Positions 42,857 through 52,057 are shown, counted from the stretch's first letter. The stretch is DNA of 64,000 bases from Caccoplasma sp905210875 (GCA_963931635.1 OZ007034.1:1178001-1242000); one strand, 5' to 3'. Numbers and translations: made by a program. The notes: generated by a model not told the origin, from the letters alone.

Positions 42857-44119
42857 ATGAAAGCACTCATGTTTGGCTGGGAATTCCCCCCGCATATCTT
42901 GGGAGGTTTAGGTACGGCGAGCTATGGCCTGACAAAGGGTATGGCCGAGTGCGGCGATATGGATATTACCTTTGTCATACCCAAACCCTATGGAGACGAA
43001 GACAAAAGCTTTGCTCACATCGTCGGTGCAGGAAATACACCGGTTGTGTGGCGCGACGTCTCTTGGGAGTATGTGGCCGGTCGTCTCGGTTACTGCATGA
43101 ATCCGCAGGAATATTTCGATTTGAGAGACCATATTTATGCCGATTTTAATTATTTGCATACCAACGACCTCGGGTGCATCGAGTTTTCGGGCCGTTATCC
43201 CGATAACCTCCTTGAAGAGATAAACAACTATTCGATTGTAGCCGGTGTGATAGCTCGCACCTATCCGTGTGACATTATCCATTCGCACGACTGGCTCACC
43301 TATCCGGCCGGCATTCATGCCAAGCAGGTTACCGGAAAACCGTTGGTCATTCACGTTCATGCCACCGACTTCGACCGAAGCCGCGGCAATGTCAATCCCA
43401 CGGTATTTGCCATAGAAAAAGATGGCATGAATTGGGCCGACCACATCATTACGGTGAGCAACCTTACCCGCCGTACAGTGATAGAGAAGTATGGTATAGA
43501 CCCTTCGAAGGTAACGACCGTGCACAATGCCGTAGAGCCCCTCAGTCCCGAAATTTTGGCTATACAGGTGCCTCGTAATCCCAAGGAGAAGGTGGTTACC
43601 TTTCTGGGGCGCATTACCATGCAGAAGGGGCCGGAATATTTTGTCGAAGCAGCCGCGCAGGTTTTGCGCAAGACCAATCACGTGCGCTTTGTCATGGCCG
43701 GTAGTGGCGATATGATGAACAAGATGATATGTCTGGCTGCACAACGTAATATCTCCGACCATTTCCATTTTACCGGTTTTTTGCGGGGAAAGGAGGTCTA
43801 TGAAATGCTCAAGGCCAGCGATGTGTATGTCATGCCGTCGGTATCGGAGCCCTTTGGCATATCGCCGCTTGAAGCCATGCAGGTAGGCGTGCCGTCGATT
43901 ATCTCCAAGCAGTCGGGTTGTGCCGAGATTCTCAATCATGTCATCAAAATTGACTATTGGGATGTGCAGGCAATGGCCGATGCCATCTATTCCATCATTA
44001 CCTATCCGGCCATGTATCGGCAACTCAAAGAAGAAGGCAAACGCGAGGTCGATGGGATTAAGTGGGTAAATGCAGGCCGAAAGGTCATCGATATTTACCA
44101 CAAAGTCATGCAACGATAA
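42857..44119 (+). CDS. Glycosyltransferase family 4, glycogen synthase-like
   Basis: A 420-residue GT-B glycosyltransferase. The N-terminal half starts MKALMFGWEFPPHILGGLG, the nucleotide-sugar synthase opening, with HSHDWLTYPAG and HVHATDFDRS. The C-terminal half shows VVTFLGRITMQKGPEYFVEAA and the acidic EX7E box EPFGISPLEAMQ. The placement between debranching enzyme and GH57 amylase, and the match to GlgA-like GT4 synthases, point to alpha-1,4-glucan elongation from ADP- or UDP-glucose. It is not the longer GT5 GlgA. Donor preference is not visible. Confidence 0.88.
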   Translation: MKALMFGWEFPPHILGGLGTASYGLTKGMAECGDMDITFVIPKPYGDEDKSFAHIVGAGNTPVVWRDVSWEYVAGRLGYCMNPQEYFDLRDHIYADFNYLHTNDLGCIEFSGRYPDNLLEEINNYSIVAGVIARTYPCDIIHSHDWLTYPAGIHAKQVTGKPLVIHVHATDFDRSRGNVNPTVFAIEKDGMNWADHIITVSNLTRRTVIEKYGIDPSKVTTVHNAVEPLSPEILAIQVPRNPKEKVVTFLGRITMQKGPEYFVEAAAQVLRKTNHVRFVMAGSGDMMNKMICLAAQRNISDHFHFTGFLRGKEVYEMLKASDVYVMPSVSEPFGISPLEAMQVGVPSIISKQSGCAEILNHVIKIDYWDVQAMADAIYSIITYPAMYRQLKEEGKREVDGIKWVNAGRKVIDIYHKVMQR

Positions 44120-44160
44120 TGAATGTCCTTGTTTTGAAGAAATAAAAGATTACAACCTAT

Positions 44161-45531
44161 ATGAAAACCATCTGTTTCTATTTTCAGATTCACCAGCCGT
44201 TCAGGCTGAAACGTTATCGCTTCTTCGATATCGGTAACGACCACTATTACTACGACGATTACAACAACGACGAGATTATTACCCGCATTGCCCATCGTTC
44301 GTACCTGCCGGCCAACCAGACGATTCTTGAAATGATAAAGAACTCCAACGGTAAGTTCAAGGTGGCATTCTCCATCTCGGGTGTGGCTCTCGAACAACTT
44401 GAAATCTATGTGCCTGAGTTTATCGATTCGATGAAAGAGTTGGCGCGTACCGGTTGCGTGGAGTTTCTCTCCGAGACCTATGCCCATTCGCTGGCTTCGC
44501 TGCGTGACCCCGAGGAGTTTGCCTTGCAGGTCAAGGAGCATGACGACAAAATCGAAGAGCTCTTCGGGCAGCGCCCCAAAGTGTTCCGTAACACCGAGTT
44601 GATATACTCCGACGAGATAGCCTGCATGGTGGCCGATATGGGTTTCAAGGGCTGCATCACCGAGGGTGCCAAACACATTCTCGGGTGGAAGAGTCCCAAT
44701 TACCTCTATTGTTCCACGGCTGTGCCCAAGTTGAAACTGCTGCTCAAAAACTACAAGCTGAGCGACGATATCACCTTCCGCTTCTCCAACTATGAATGGA
44801 ACGAATATCCCCTCACGGCCGACAAGTATATGGGCTGGATCAACTCGATACCCGAGACCGAGCAGGTTGTGAATCTGTTCATGAATTACGAGACGCTGGG
44901 TGAGTTGCAACCCCGTGAGAGTGGTATCTTTGAGTTTATGAAGGCACTTCCTCACTTTGCCGAGCAGATGGGCATCACCTTCTCTACGCCTACGGAGGTC
45001 ATATCCATGCTTAAATCGGTCGATTCGCTCTCGGTGAGCTATCCTATCTCTTGGGCCGATGAGGAACGCGATACCAGTGCCTGGCTGGGTAACCTCTTGC
45101 AAAATGAGGCTTTTGACAAGCTTTACTCTGTGGGAGAGCGTGTACGCTTGTGCGACGACCGTCGACTCAAACAGGACTGGCATTATCTGCAAACCAGCGA
45201 CCACTTCTACTATATGTGCACCAAGTTCCTGGCCGACGGTGCCATACACAGTCATTACAGCCCATACGACTCGGCCTATGAGGCGTTTACCAACTATATG
45301 AATGTGCTGAGCGATTTTATTGTGCGGGTGCAGGAGCAATATCCCGACACGATAGAGAACGAAGAGCTCAACTCTCTCATTACAACCATTCGTAATCAGG
45401 CTGCCGAGATAGATGTCTTGAAGAAGGAATTGAAAATCGCCCGGGAGGAACATGCCGCCAAACGTGCTGCGTCAACCAAACAGCCGGCCAAGACGTCAAC
45501 GCGGAAAACTGTGGCCAAGAAGACCGAATAA
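44161..45531 (+). CDS. GH57 alpha-amylase-like enzyme with basic C-terminal tail
   Basis: A 456-residue GH57 protein. The N-terminal (beta/alpha)7 barrel begins YFQIHQPFRLKRYRFFDIG (His11 onward). The likely nucleophile Glu105 is in GCVEFLSETYAHSL, and VFRNTELIYSD, GCITEGAKHILGW and MNYETLGEL follow. The catalytic domain ends near 400. A coiled-coil-like stretch (LNSLITTIRNQAAEIDVLKKELKIAREEH) and a Lys/Ala/Thr tail (RAASTKQPAKTSTRKTVAKK) complete the protein; this tail resembles H1-like basic domains and is not needed for catalysis. It ends the glycogen operon. The substrate is probably an alpha-1,4 glucan or maltodextrin. Confidence 0.9.
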   Translation: MKTICFYFQIHQPFRLKRYRFFDIGNDHYYYDDYNNDEIITRIAHRSYLPANQTILEMIKNSNGKFKVAFSISGVALEQLEIYVPEFIDSMKELARTGCVEFLSETYAHSLASLRDPEEFALQVKEHDDKIEELFGQRPKVFRNTELIYSDEIACMVADMGFKGCITEGAKHILGWKSPNYLYCSTAVPKLKLLLKNYKLSDDITFRFSNYEWNEYPLTADKYMGWINSIPETEQVVNLFMNYETLGELQPRESGIFEFMKALPHFAEQMGITFSTPTEVISMLKSVDSLSVSYPISWADEERDTSAWLGNLLQNEAFDKLYSVGERVRLCDDRRLKQDWHYLQTSDHFYYMCTKFLADGAIHSHYSPYDSAYEAFTNYMNVLSDFIVRVQEQYPDTIENEELNSLITTIRNQAAEIDVLKKELKIAREEHAAKRAASTKQPAKTSTRKTVAKKTE

Positions 45532-45570
45532 ATTACTTAATCTTATCCTCCTAATATGTTTTATTCCAAG

Positions 45571-45600
45571 AAAGGCCGTCTCAGTCGAGACGGCCTTTTA
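45571..45600 (+). terminator. Terminator of the glycogen operon
   Basis: AAAGGCCGTCTC (45571-45582), loop AGTC, GAGACGGCCTTTT (45587-45599). A-run and T-run on both sides suggest it also ends minus-strand proB. Confidence 0.85.
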
Positions 45601-45636
45601 CTTTTGTATAGGTAACGGTGTGGCCGGCTGGCGCAT

Positions 45637-46743
45637 TCAACCGATCGCTTCCCGGTCGAGGTAGAGATAGTCGTAGTGTACCAGGGGCTTGGCACCTTTC
45701 TTGCCGATGAGTGTACGGGCCTTTTCGCTGTCGCAACCGACGCGTCCCACCCCGATGGGTTGTCCCTGGGGCGAGAAAATGCGCACGATGTCGTCTTTCT
45801 CGAAGTCGCCTCTTACCTCGGTCACTCCTATGGGCAGCAGACTCACGGCCCGGTGCGAGAGCAGTTGCTGAGTGGCGCCGGCGTTGATGTGCAACTCGCC
45901 TTTGGCAAAGCCTTCGGAGTGGGCAATCCACTTCTTGACACTTGATGTCGACTTTGTGGCCGGCAGGAACCGGGTGCAGAGAATGTTTTCGCCGTTGTCG
46001 AGCAGGTCGATGAGTATGTTGTCGCGTTTGCCGTTGGCGATAATCACCTCGATACCCTCCTGTGCCACCTTGCGGGCGATGTTGCACTTGGTGAGCATTC
46101 CCCCCCGGCCGAAAGAGGACTTGCCGGTCTGTATGTATTTCGACAGTTCGGCGCGGCTGTCGGCGGCAATTTCGGTAATGACATGGCTGCCGGCTTCACC
46201 GGGTTTCCCGTCGTAGATACCGTCGATGTTGCTGAGAATGATGAGGGCTTCGGCTCCCATCATGGTGGCAATCATGCCCGAGAGTTCATCGTTGTCGGTG
46301 AACATCAGTTCGGTTACCGACACCGTGTCGTTTTCGTTGACAATGGGTATCACACCGTTTTCGAGCATCACCTCCATGCAGTGTTTCTGGTTGAGATAGT
46401 GGCGGCGTGTGGCAAAACTCTCTTTCATGGTGAGCACCTGGCCGCAGGCAATGCCGTGTTCGCGGAAGAGTTCGTAGTAGCGGTTGATGAGTTTGGCCTG
46501 GCCCACAGCCGAAAAGAGTTGTCGGGCCGATACGGCGTCGAGTTTCCTGTCGTGCTCGATACCCAGCTCGCTGCGGCCCGAGGCCACGGCTCCCGAGGAG
46601 ACGAGAATGACTTCGATGTGGCGGCGGCGCAACTCGGCCACCTGGTCTACCAGTGCCGAGATGCGGGTAACGTCGAGGGTGCCGTCGGGACGGGTAAGTA
46701 CGTTACTGCCGATTTTTACCGTGATGCGTTTGTAGGCGGGCAT
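45637..46743 (-). CDS. proB: Glutamate 5-kinase
   Basis: A 368-residue enzyme making gamma-glutamyl phosphate, the first step of proline synthesis. The amino-acid kinase domain (about 1-260) has TVKIGSNVLTRPDG, VILVSSGAVASGRSELG, IVNENDTVSV and GKSSFGRGGMLTKCN. A C-terminal PUA domain (about 275-355) has KGELHINAGATQQLL and GVTEVRGDFEKDDIVRI. The full-length form with PUA matches enteric ProB and is usually feedback-inhibited by proline. proA is not adjacent. It lies 11 bases after the acyl-CoA ligase, in one operon with it and the XRE-cupin regulator. Confidence 0.95.
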   Translation of the reverse strand: MPAYKRITVKIGSNVLTRPDGTLDVTRISALVDQVAELRRRHIEVILVSSGAVASGRSELGIEHDRKLDAVSARQLFSAVGQAKLINRYYELFREHGIACGQVLTMKESFATRRHYLNQKHCMEVMLENGVIPIVNENDTVSVTELMFTDNDELSGMIATMMGAEALIILSNIDGIYDGKPGEAGSHVITEIAADSRAELSKYIQTGKSSFGRGGMLTKCNIARKVAQEGIEVIIANGKRDNILIDLLDNGENILCTRFLPATKSTSSVKKWIAHSEGFAKGELHINAGATQQLLSHRAVSLLPIGVTEVRGDFEKDDIVRIFSPQGQPIGVGRVGCDSEKARTLIGKKGAKPLVHYDYLYLDREAIG

Positions 46744-46754
46744 GCGGTGGAAGA

Positions 46755-48410
46755 TTAATGGTTGGATTTCTCTCGTATCTCGACCCGGCGTATCTTCCCG
46801 CTGATGGTCTTGGGCAGTTCGTCGACAAACTCTACGATGCGGGGGTATTTGTAGGGGGCGGTTACTCGTTTTACATGGTCCTGAATTTCCTTGGCCAACT
46901 CGTCGCCGGCCCGGTCTTTATATTCTTTTGCCAAGACGATAGTGGCTTTTACCACCTGGCCGCGTATCTCGTCGGGTACGCCGGTGATGGCACACTCTAC
47001 TACGGCGGGGTGGGTCATCAGGGCACTCTCTACCTCAAACGGGCCGATGCGGTAGCCCGACGATTTGATGACGTCGTCGGCACGTCCCACAAACCAGTAG
47101 TAGCCGTCTTCGTCGCGCCAGGCCACGTCGCCCGTGTAGTAGATGTTGTCGTGGTAGGCTTCGTGCGTCTTTTCGGGGTCGCGGTAATACTCTTTGAAAA
47201 GTCCGATGGGTTTGCCCTTGTCGGTGCGGATAACGATTTGCCCCTGTTCCCCCTCCTCGGCCGCTCGGCCGTCGGGCGTAAGCAGGTCTACGTCGTATTG
47301 CGGGTTGGGAATACCCATTGAGCCAGGTTTAGGTTCGACCCACGGGTAGGTGGCGATGGTGAGGGTGGTCTCGGTCTGTCCGAAGCCCTCCATGAGTTTG
47401 ATGCCCGTGATGCGGTAGAACTCTTCGTAGACCTTGGGGTTGAGAGCTTCGCCGGCGATGGTACAGTAGCGCAGCGAGGAGATGTCGTACTTGGAGAGGT
47501 CTTCGCGTATGAGGAAGCGGAATACCGTGGGAGGGGCACAGAACGAGGTGATGTGGTATTTCTCTATCATTTCGAGTACGTGTGCCGGGACAAATTTATT
47601 GAAGTCGTAGACAAAGACATTGGCTCCGGCAATCCATTGTCCGTAGAGTTTTCCCCACACGGCTTTTCCCCAGCCGGTGTCGGCCAGGGTAAGGTGCAGG
47701 CTCTCTTCGTTGAGATTGTGCCAGTACGACCCGGTAACGATGTGTCCCAGCGGATAGGTGAAGTCGTGAGCCACCATCTTGGGGTTTCCGGTGGTACCCG
47801 AGGTGAAGTAGAGCAGGGAGGTGTCGTCGTTGGTGTTGGCCAGGGCGGGACGTTCAAACGGCGCTGCTGCCTCGATGCCGGCGTGGAAGTCGAGCCAGCC
47901 TTCGGGAACGGTGGGGCCTATCGACACCCGGTATTTCAGCGAGGGTGAGTCGGCCACCGAGCGGTCGACGTGTCCGATGACAGGCTCTTCGCCTACGGCG
48001 ACAATCATCTTTATATCGGCGGCGTTGCAGCGGTATATGATGTCTTTTTCGGTGAGCAGGTGGGTGGCCGGTATGCACACGGCGCCTATCTTGTGCAGGG
48101 CGATGATGGAGAACCAGAATTCATAGCGGCGTTTGAGTATGAGCATCACCATGTCGCCGCGCTTGATGCCCAGCGACTGGAAAAACGAGGCCGTCTTGTC
48201 GCTCTCTCGCTTGATGTCGGCAAAGGTGAAATCGATGTGGCGGTCTTCTTCGTTGGTCCAGCAGAGGGCCTTTTTGTCCGGGGCTATGCGAGCCCATTCG
48301 TCGACGACGTCGTATCCGAAGTTGAAATTTTCGGGTACGTTTATATGGAAGTTTTTGATGAAATCTTCCTGAGAGGAGAAGTGTGTCTGTTTCAGAAATT
48401 TCTCTAACAT
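46755..48410 (-). CDS. AMP-forming acyl-CoA synthetase
   Basis: A 551-residue ANL-superfamily ligase activating a carboxylic acid as acyl-AMP and then acyl-CoA. The phosphate loop YFTSGTTGNPKM is near residue 205, GFGQTETT near 348, YYTGDVAWRDEDGYYWFVGRADDVIKSSGYRIGPFEVE (about 425-463) marks the hinge, and the catalytic Lys is in TISGKIRRVEIR near the C-terminus. The closest known forms are medium-chain or acetyl/propionyl-type synthetases found widely in Bacteroidales; the exact acid is unknown. It follows an XRE-cupin regulator gene by 11 bases, a common pairing for such ligases. Confidence 0.93.
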   Translation of the reverse strand: MLEKFLKQTHFSSQEDFIKNFHINVPENFNFGYDVVDEWARIAPDKKALCWTNEEDRHIDFTFADIKRESDKTASFFQSLGIKRGDMVMLILKRRYEFWFSIIALHKIGAVCIPATHLLTEKDIIYRCNAADIKMIVAVGEEPVIGHVDRSVADSPSLKYRVSIGPTVPEGWLDFHAGIEAAAPFERPALANTNDDTSLLYFTSGTTGNPKMVAHDFTYPLGHIVTGSYWHNLNEESLHLTLADTGWGKAVWGKLYGQWIAGANVFVYDFNKFVPAHVLEMIEKYHITSFCAPPTVFRFLIREDLSKYDISSLRYCTIAGEALNPKVYEEFYRITGIKLMEGFGQTETTLTIATYPWVEPKPGSMGIPNPQYDVDLLTPDGRAAEEGEQGQIVIRTDKGKPIGLFKEYYRDPEKTHEAYHDNIYYTGDVAWRDEDGYYWFVGRADDVIKSSGYRIGPFEVESALMTHPAVVECAITGVPDEIRGQVVKATIVLAKEYKDRAGDELAKEIQDHVKRVTAPYKYPRIVEFVDELPKTISGKIRRVEIREKSNH

Positions 48411-48421
48411 GTGGCTGATGA

Positions 48422-48976
48422 TTAAAAGATGATGGCAAGGAATTGTACGCGTTTACCGTCGAGGGCTTTCATGCCGTGGGGACGGTTGGCGTCGAAGTAG
48501 AGGCTGTCGCCTTCGTTCAGGACAAGTTGCTTGTTCCCGATTTGCAGGGTCATGCGGCCTTCGAGCACATAGTTGAATTCCTGTCCCGGGTGGGTATTGA
48601 GATAGATAGGCACCTCTTCGTCATGGGGCTCTACGGTAACGATGAACGGGTCGGCCTTGCGGTTCATGAATCCGGCAGCCAGCGACTGATATTTGTAGGC
48701 TTGGGTGCGCTGTACGCTGGCTCCCTTGCCCTTGCGGGTGAGGAAGTAGCTATTCATGCGGGGCTCTTCGCCAAACATGAGAGCCGTCAGGTCTATCTCG
48801 TAGTGGCTTCCTATCTGGTGCAAGATACTTACGGGAATGTCGATATGTCCCGATTCCATCATTTCATATTCCCGCGGTTCGATGCCGCACACGGCAGCAA
48901 CGTCGGCCGTTGTCAGGTCGAGAACTTCCCGCAGACCTTTCAGTCGGGAGGCGATTTGCTTGATTTGCTCGTTCAT
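48422..48976 (-). CDS. XRE-family regulator with cupin domain
   Basis: A 184-residue regulator. Residues about 9-65 form a lambda-repressor-type HTH (LKGLREVLDLTTADVAAVCGIEPREYEMMESGHIDIP). The C-terminal cupin (about 105-184) has YLNTHPGQEFNYVLEGRMTLQIGN and DSLYFDANRPHGMKAL; metal ligands seem partly present (His in NTHPGQEF, His in RPHG). The linker DPFIVTVEPH is typical. Such proteins sense a small metabolite through the cupin. It is the first gene of an operon with the acyl-CoA ligase and proB and may control it. Confidence 0.92.
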   Translation of the reverse strand: MNEQIKQIASRLKGLREVLDLTTADVAAVCGIEPREYEMMESGHIDIPVSILHQIGSHYEIDLTALMFGEEPRMNSYFLTRKGKGASVQRTQAYKYQSLAAGFMNRKADPFIVTVEPHDEEVPIYLNTHPGQEFNYVLEGRMTLQIGNKQLVLNEGDSLYFDANRPHGMKALDGKRVQFLAIIF

Positions 48977-49215
48977 AGAAACTCATATTTAGTATGTCCG
49001 GAGACAGTCGCATCCTGTCCCGGAGAGGTTTGTTTATTTAGTAGTCGGCCTTTCGATGCCTGTGTTGCGAAGTGCCGCTGCGGGTTGTCGTAGTGGCCGG
49101 CCGTTTGCGGGTTGTCCGAGATAGACTGTCCACCATTGACAAAGATACGACAAACTGTAAGAAAAACAATCGTCCCGTCAGGAAAATGCGTTTTCTTCTT
49201 CTCTTTTGGCGGAGA

Positions 49216-49247
49216 TTTGTTTCTCTGCCGAATATCGTTTAACTTTG
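49216..49247 (+). promoter_or_regulatory. Promoter of the FHA gene
   Basis: TTTG (49216-49219), 20 bases, TAACTTTG (49240-49247): an exact Bacteroidetes consensus with ideal spacing, 20 bases before the ATG. Confidence 0.8.
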
Positions 49248-49266
49248 TAGAAAAGTTCTGCAAAGT

Positions 49267-49770
49267 ATGAAGAGAGTTCTCTGCCCCAGATGTGACGGAT
49301 ATGTTACCTTTGACGAACAGCGTTGCTGTGCCGGTGAGTCGCTTTTCCTGGTGTGTCCGCATTGCGGAAAGAGTTTTTCGTTGACGTATGAAGAGATTGT
49401 CCGTCAGCCCGACACGGCCGACTGGGGCAAGATTGTCGTGCTGGAAAACAACTGCTGCGAACGTCAGGAGTTTCCCCTCGTCATTGGCGACAACGTGATA
49501 GGCCGCCGCAATAAAGGTACCGATGTCGACATTGCCATCGAAAGCAGCGATGCCGACCTCGAACGCCGCCACTGCATCATCAATGTCCGGCTCAACAAGC
49601 AGGGTGAGCCCGTCTATACCCTCCGCGACTGCTCGGCCCGTTCGGGCACCTATCTGCGGCAAGACCGCCTCGGCAAGCGCGACCAGGTGCGCCTCGGACA
49701 CGCCGACATCGTGTCGATAGGCGGCACCACCTTTATTCTCCACCTGCCCGGCGGAGACGAGGAGGAGTGA
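49267..49770 (+). CDS. Zinc-ribbon and FHA-domain protein
   Basis: A 167-residue cytoplasmic protein. The N-terminal zinc ribbon has Cys6-Cys9 (CPRC) and Cys30-Cys33 (CPHC), with two extra cysteines at 20-21. The C-terminal FHA domain (about 75-160) shows IGRRNKGTDVDI, LERRHCII and CSARSGTYL, the phosphothreonine-binding loops. FHA proteins read Thr-phosphorylation, but no Ser/Thr kinase gene is in this window. It lies 62 bases before the GlmU-like gene on the same strand and may be cotranscribed with it. Confidence 0.9.
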   Translation: MKRVLCPRCDGYVTFDEQRCCAGESLFLVCPHCGKSFSLTYEEIVRQPDTADWGKIVVLENNCCERQEFPLVIGDNVIGRRNKGTDVDIAIESSDADLERRHCIINVRLNKQGEPVYTLRDCSARSGTYLRQDRLGKRDQVRLGHADIVSIGGTTFILHLPGGDEEE

Positions 49771-49832
49771 TGACGCACGCCTACTTCGGCTGGGCTGCTG
49801 ACAAAAAAGTGTAATCTGTTTATTTAGAAAAT

Positions 49833-51023
49833 ATGGAAAATATCGTTCTTTTTGATACCCCCGAACGGCATTGCGCCTGCCTGCCCATCACTTTTACCCG
49901 TGCGGTGAGCGATGTAAGAGTAGGCATATCTACGATAAAGGAGAAGTGGCAGCACTATCTGCCCGGTGAGTACACGGCTCTCACGGCCGATTATCTCGCG
50001 GTGAAATACCCGGCACTCCCGGCCGAGGCCCGTTTTGTGGCCGGCCATGTGTGTCCCGATGCCCCCCTTGCCGAAGCCGTGGCCCGGCTGGCCGTGGGCA
50101 GCGCCCTGCTGGGCCACGAGGGCGAGCTGCTGGCCTTTGCCGGAAGTCGTGCCGACTTCGATGCCCGCCGTTTTGCCGCCACCGTTGCTTATGACAGCCC
50201 TTACGTGGCAATATATGCCGCTTACGATATTTTCAGAGAGAACGGCCGCGAGCTCGAAAAAGACTTCCGTCGCCTCACCGCCGGACGCACCTCGCAGCCC
50301 CTGCCCGAGTCGTGTCGGCTGGTGGGTGAACCCACTTTCCCCGACGGTACCCCGCGGCTTTTTATCGAAGAGGGGGCCAAGCTCGAATGTGTCATTATCA
50401 ACGTCAACAACGGCCCGGTGTATATAGGCCGCGACGCCGAGGTGATGGAGGGGGTGTGCATACGTGCCCCGTTTGCTGCCTGCACCCATGCCACGGTGAA
50501 TATGAATGCCAAAATCTATGGTGCCACCACTCTCGGTCCCTACTGCAAGGTGGGTGGCGAGTTGAGCAACGTTGTCATGCAGTCCTACTCCAACAAGGGC
50601 CACGACGGCTATCTGGGCAATGCCGTTATCGGCGAGTGGTGCAACCTCGGTGCCGATACCAACTGCTCCAACCTTAAAAACAACTACGCCGAAATCAAGT
50701 TGTGGGATTACGCCACGCACCGTTTCAAGCCTACCGGCATGCAGTTCTGCGGCCTGCTTATGGGCGACCACTCCCGTTCGGGCATTAACACGATGTTCAA
50801 CACCGCCACCGTTGTGGGGGTGGGTGCCAACGTCTACGGTCCCGGATTCCCCCGCACGGTCATCGACTCCTTTGTGCAGGGCGGAGCCGAAGGCTTCAAG
50901 TCTGTGCCCGTAACGAAGGTCATGGAGATGGCCGAGCGTATGATGGCCCGCCGTAGCAAGTCGCTCACCGATGCCGAGCGTCAGGTGCTGCAATCACTGG
51001 CCGACAATCCCTATCCCGCATGA
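49833..51023 (+). CDS. GlmU-like sugar nucleotidyltransferase family protein
   Basis: A 396-residue protein with an N-terminal nucleotidyltransferase-like part (about 1-190, MENIVLFDTPERHCACLPITFTRAVSD) and a left-handed beta-helix from about 190 (hexapeptide turns such as VYIGRDAEVMEGV, ATTLGPYCKVGG, AVIGEWCNLGADTNCSNLKNNY). This two-part layout matches the Bacteroidetes GlmU-family proteins that accompany a true GlmU. The pyrophosphorylase signature GxGxRxxP is missing at the N-terminus, so uridylyltransferase activity is doubtful; the acyltransferase-like half may be the active part. Role in envelope sugar-nucleotide synthesis is inferred. Confidence 0.85.
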   Translation: MENIVLFDTPERHCACLPITFTRAVSDVRVGISTIKEKWQHYLPGEYTALTADYLAVKYPALPAEARFVAGHVCPDAPLAEAVARLAVGSALLGHEGELLAFAGSRADFDARRFAATVAYDSPYVAIYAAYDIFRENGRELEKDFRRLTAGRTSQPLPESCRLVGEPTFPDGTPRLFIEEGAKLECVIINVNNGPVYIGRDAEVMEGVCIRAPFAACTHATVNMNAKIYGATTLGPYCKVGGELSNVVMQSYSNKGHDGYLGNAVIGEWCNLGADTNCSNLKNNYAEIKLWDYATHRFKPTGMQFCGLLMGDHSRSGINTMFNTATVVGVGANVYGPGFPRTVIDSFVQGGAEGFKSVPVTKVMEMAERMMARRSKSLTDAERQVLQSLADNPYPA

Positions 51024-51086
51024 AAAAAAACGGAAACGGGTACCCTCGAAGTGGTGCTCATTCCTTTCTCGATTTATTTGAATACC

Positions 51087-51284
51087 ATGAAATATACTGT
51101 CACTATCGAAGAGACCGTGATAAAAGATTTTGAGGTAGAAGCGGATTCGATGGAAAATGCCATAGAGGCAGCTATTATAAATTACAAGTCGGGGGAATTT
51201 GTCCTTGACCCTGGCGAGGTTATTCACAAGCAGATAAGAGCTTTTTATCATACTCAAAAAGGCTCCGAGTGGAGAGATTTTTGA
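51087..51284 (+). CDS. DpnD/PcfM-like small protein
   Basis: A 65-residue protein starting at MKYTVTIEETVIKDFEVEAD (ATG 51087); in-frame ATG 51051 adds only an unlikely N-terminus that overlaps the gap after the previous gene. The pattern YTVTIEETVIKDFEVEADSMENAIEAAIINYKSGEFVLDPGE follows the DpnD/PcfM family, first named from the DpnII restriction locus and a conjugative plasmid. Its biochemical role is not known. It lies 12 bases before a winged-helix protein with a nuclease-like C-terminus, so the two are probably one functional unit. Confidence 0.75.
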   Translation: MKYTVTIEETVIKDFEVEADSMENAIEAAIINYKSGEFVLDPGEVIHKQIRAFYHTQKGSEWRDF

Positions 51285-51296
51285 TATTTTGCCATT

Positions 51297-52037
51297 ATGA
51301 AGCAATACGAGGCCGTAATACTGACGCTTGAAAAACTGGGAGGTGTGGCCACCCTTGGGCAGTTGAATCAAGAAGTTTTTAAAATAAAAGAGTGTAAGTG
51401 GGAAACAAAAACCCCGTTTGCCAGTATTCGACGCATCGTGCAAACGACAAAAGAAATATACAAAATAAAGCCGGGATTGTATGGATTGGAAAAAATGAGG
51501 CATATCAACGAAGAAAATGGCTTCATGGTCGAAACCGATAAAAACAGGGACACGAAAGTGTATCAGTTGTTTACCCACTCCTATTATCAAGGCATGTTGT
51601 TGGAGTTTGGCAATCTCCGAGGATTTGGCACCTACTCTCCTCATCAGGATAAGAACCATCGCTTCTCCGATGGCCGCCGGTTAAGTGAAATTTCCAGCCT
51701 TGGCGAGTTACCCTCTTTTTCATATCCGCACATGGTAAAGCGCTGCTCTACCGTCGACGTCGTGTGGATAAACGGCCGGAACATGCCCGATTCTCTTTTT
51801 GAAGTCGAACATTCAACCGATATGCAGAATTCTTTATTGAAATATAATGATTTACAAGACTTTAATGTAAGAATGGTTATTGTGGCTGATAAGCGGAGGA
51901 GAGAGGAGTATTTGCATAAGATAAAATATTCGGCGTTTGATAATATCGCGCGAAGAGTTCATTTCCTCGATTATGAGTCGCTCAATATTCAATATATGCA
52001 AGAACTTGCGAAGAAAGACTTTTCATTCAATCTTTGA
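51297..52037 (+). CDS. Winged-helix protein with PD-(D/E)XK-like C-terminus
   Basis: A 246-residue protein. The N-terminal 70 residues (AVILTLEKLGGVATLGQLNQEVFKI...TPFASIRRIVQT) look like a winged helix of the HARE-HTH or restriction-accessory type. The C-terminal part has VDVVWINGRNMPDSLFEVEHSTDMQNSLLKYNDLQ, where Asp (VDVV) and FEVEHS occupy the positions of a PD-(D/E)XK active site (here E-V-E rather than E-X-K), followed by VRMVIVADKRRREEYLHKI. The layout suggests a DNA-binding, possibly nuclease-like protein; the missing Lys means activity is uncertain. It is paired with the DpnD/PcfM-like gene and ends with a terminator. Confidence 0.65.
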   Translation: MKQYEAVILTLEKLGGVATLGQLNQEVFKIKECKWETKTPFASIRRIVQTTKEIYKIKPGLYGLEKMRHINEENGFMVETDKNRDTKVYQLFTHSYYQGMLLEFGNLRGFGTYSPHQDKNHRFSDGRRLSEISSLGELPSFSYPHMVKRCSTVDVVWINGRNMPDSLFEVEHSTDMQNSLLKYNDLQDFNVRMVIVADKRRREEYLHKIKYSAFDNIARRVHFLDYESLNIQYMQELAKKDFSFNL

Positions 52038-52057
52038 TGTTCACCCTATATTTTTGG

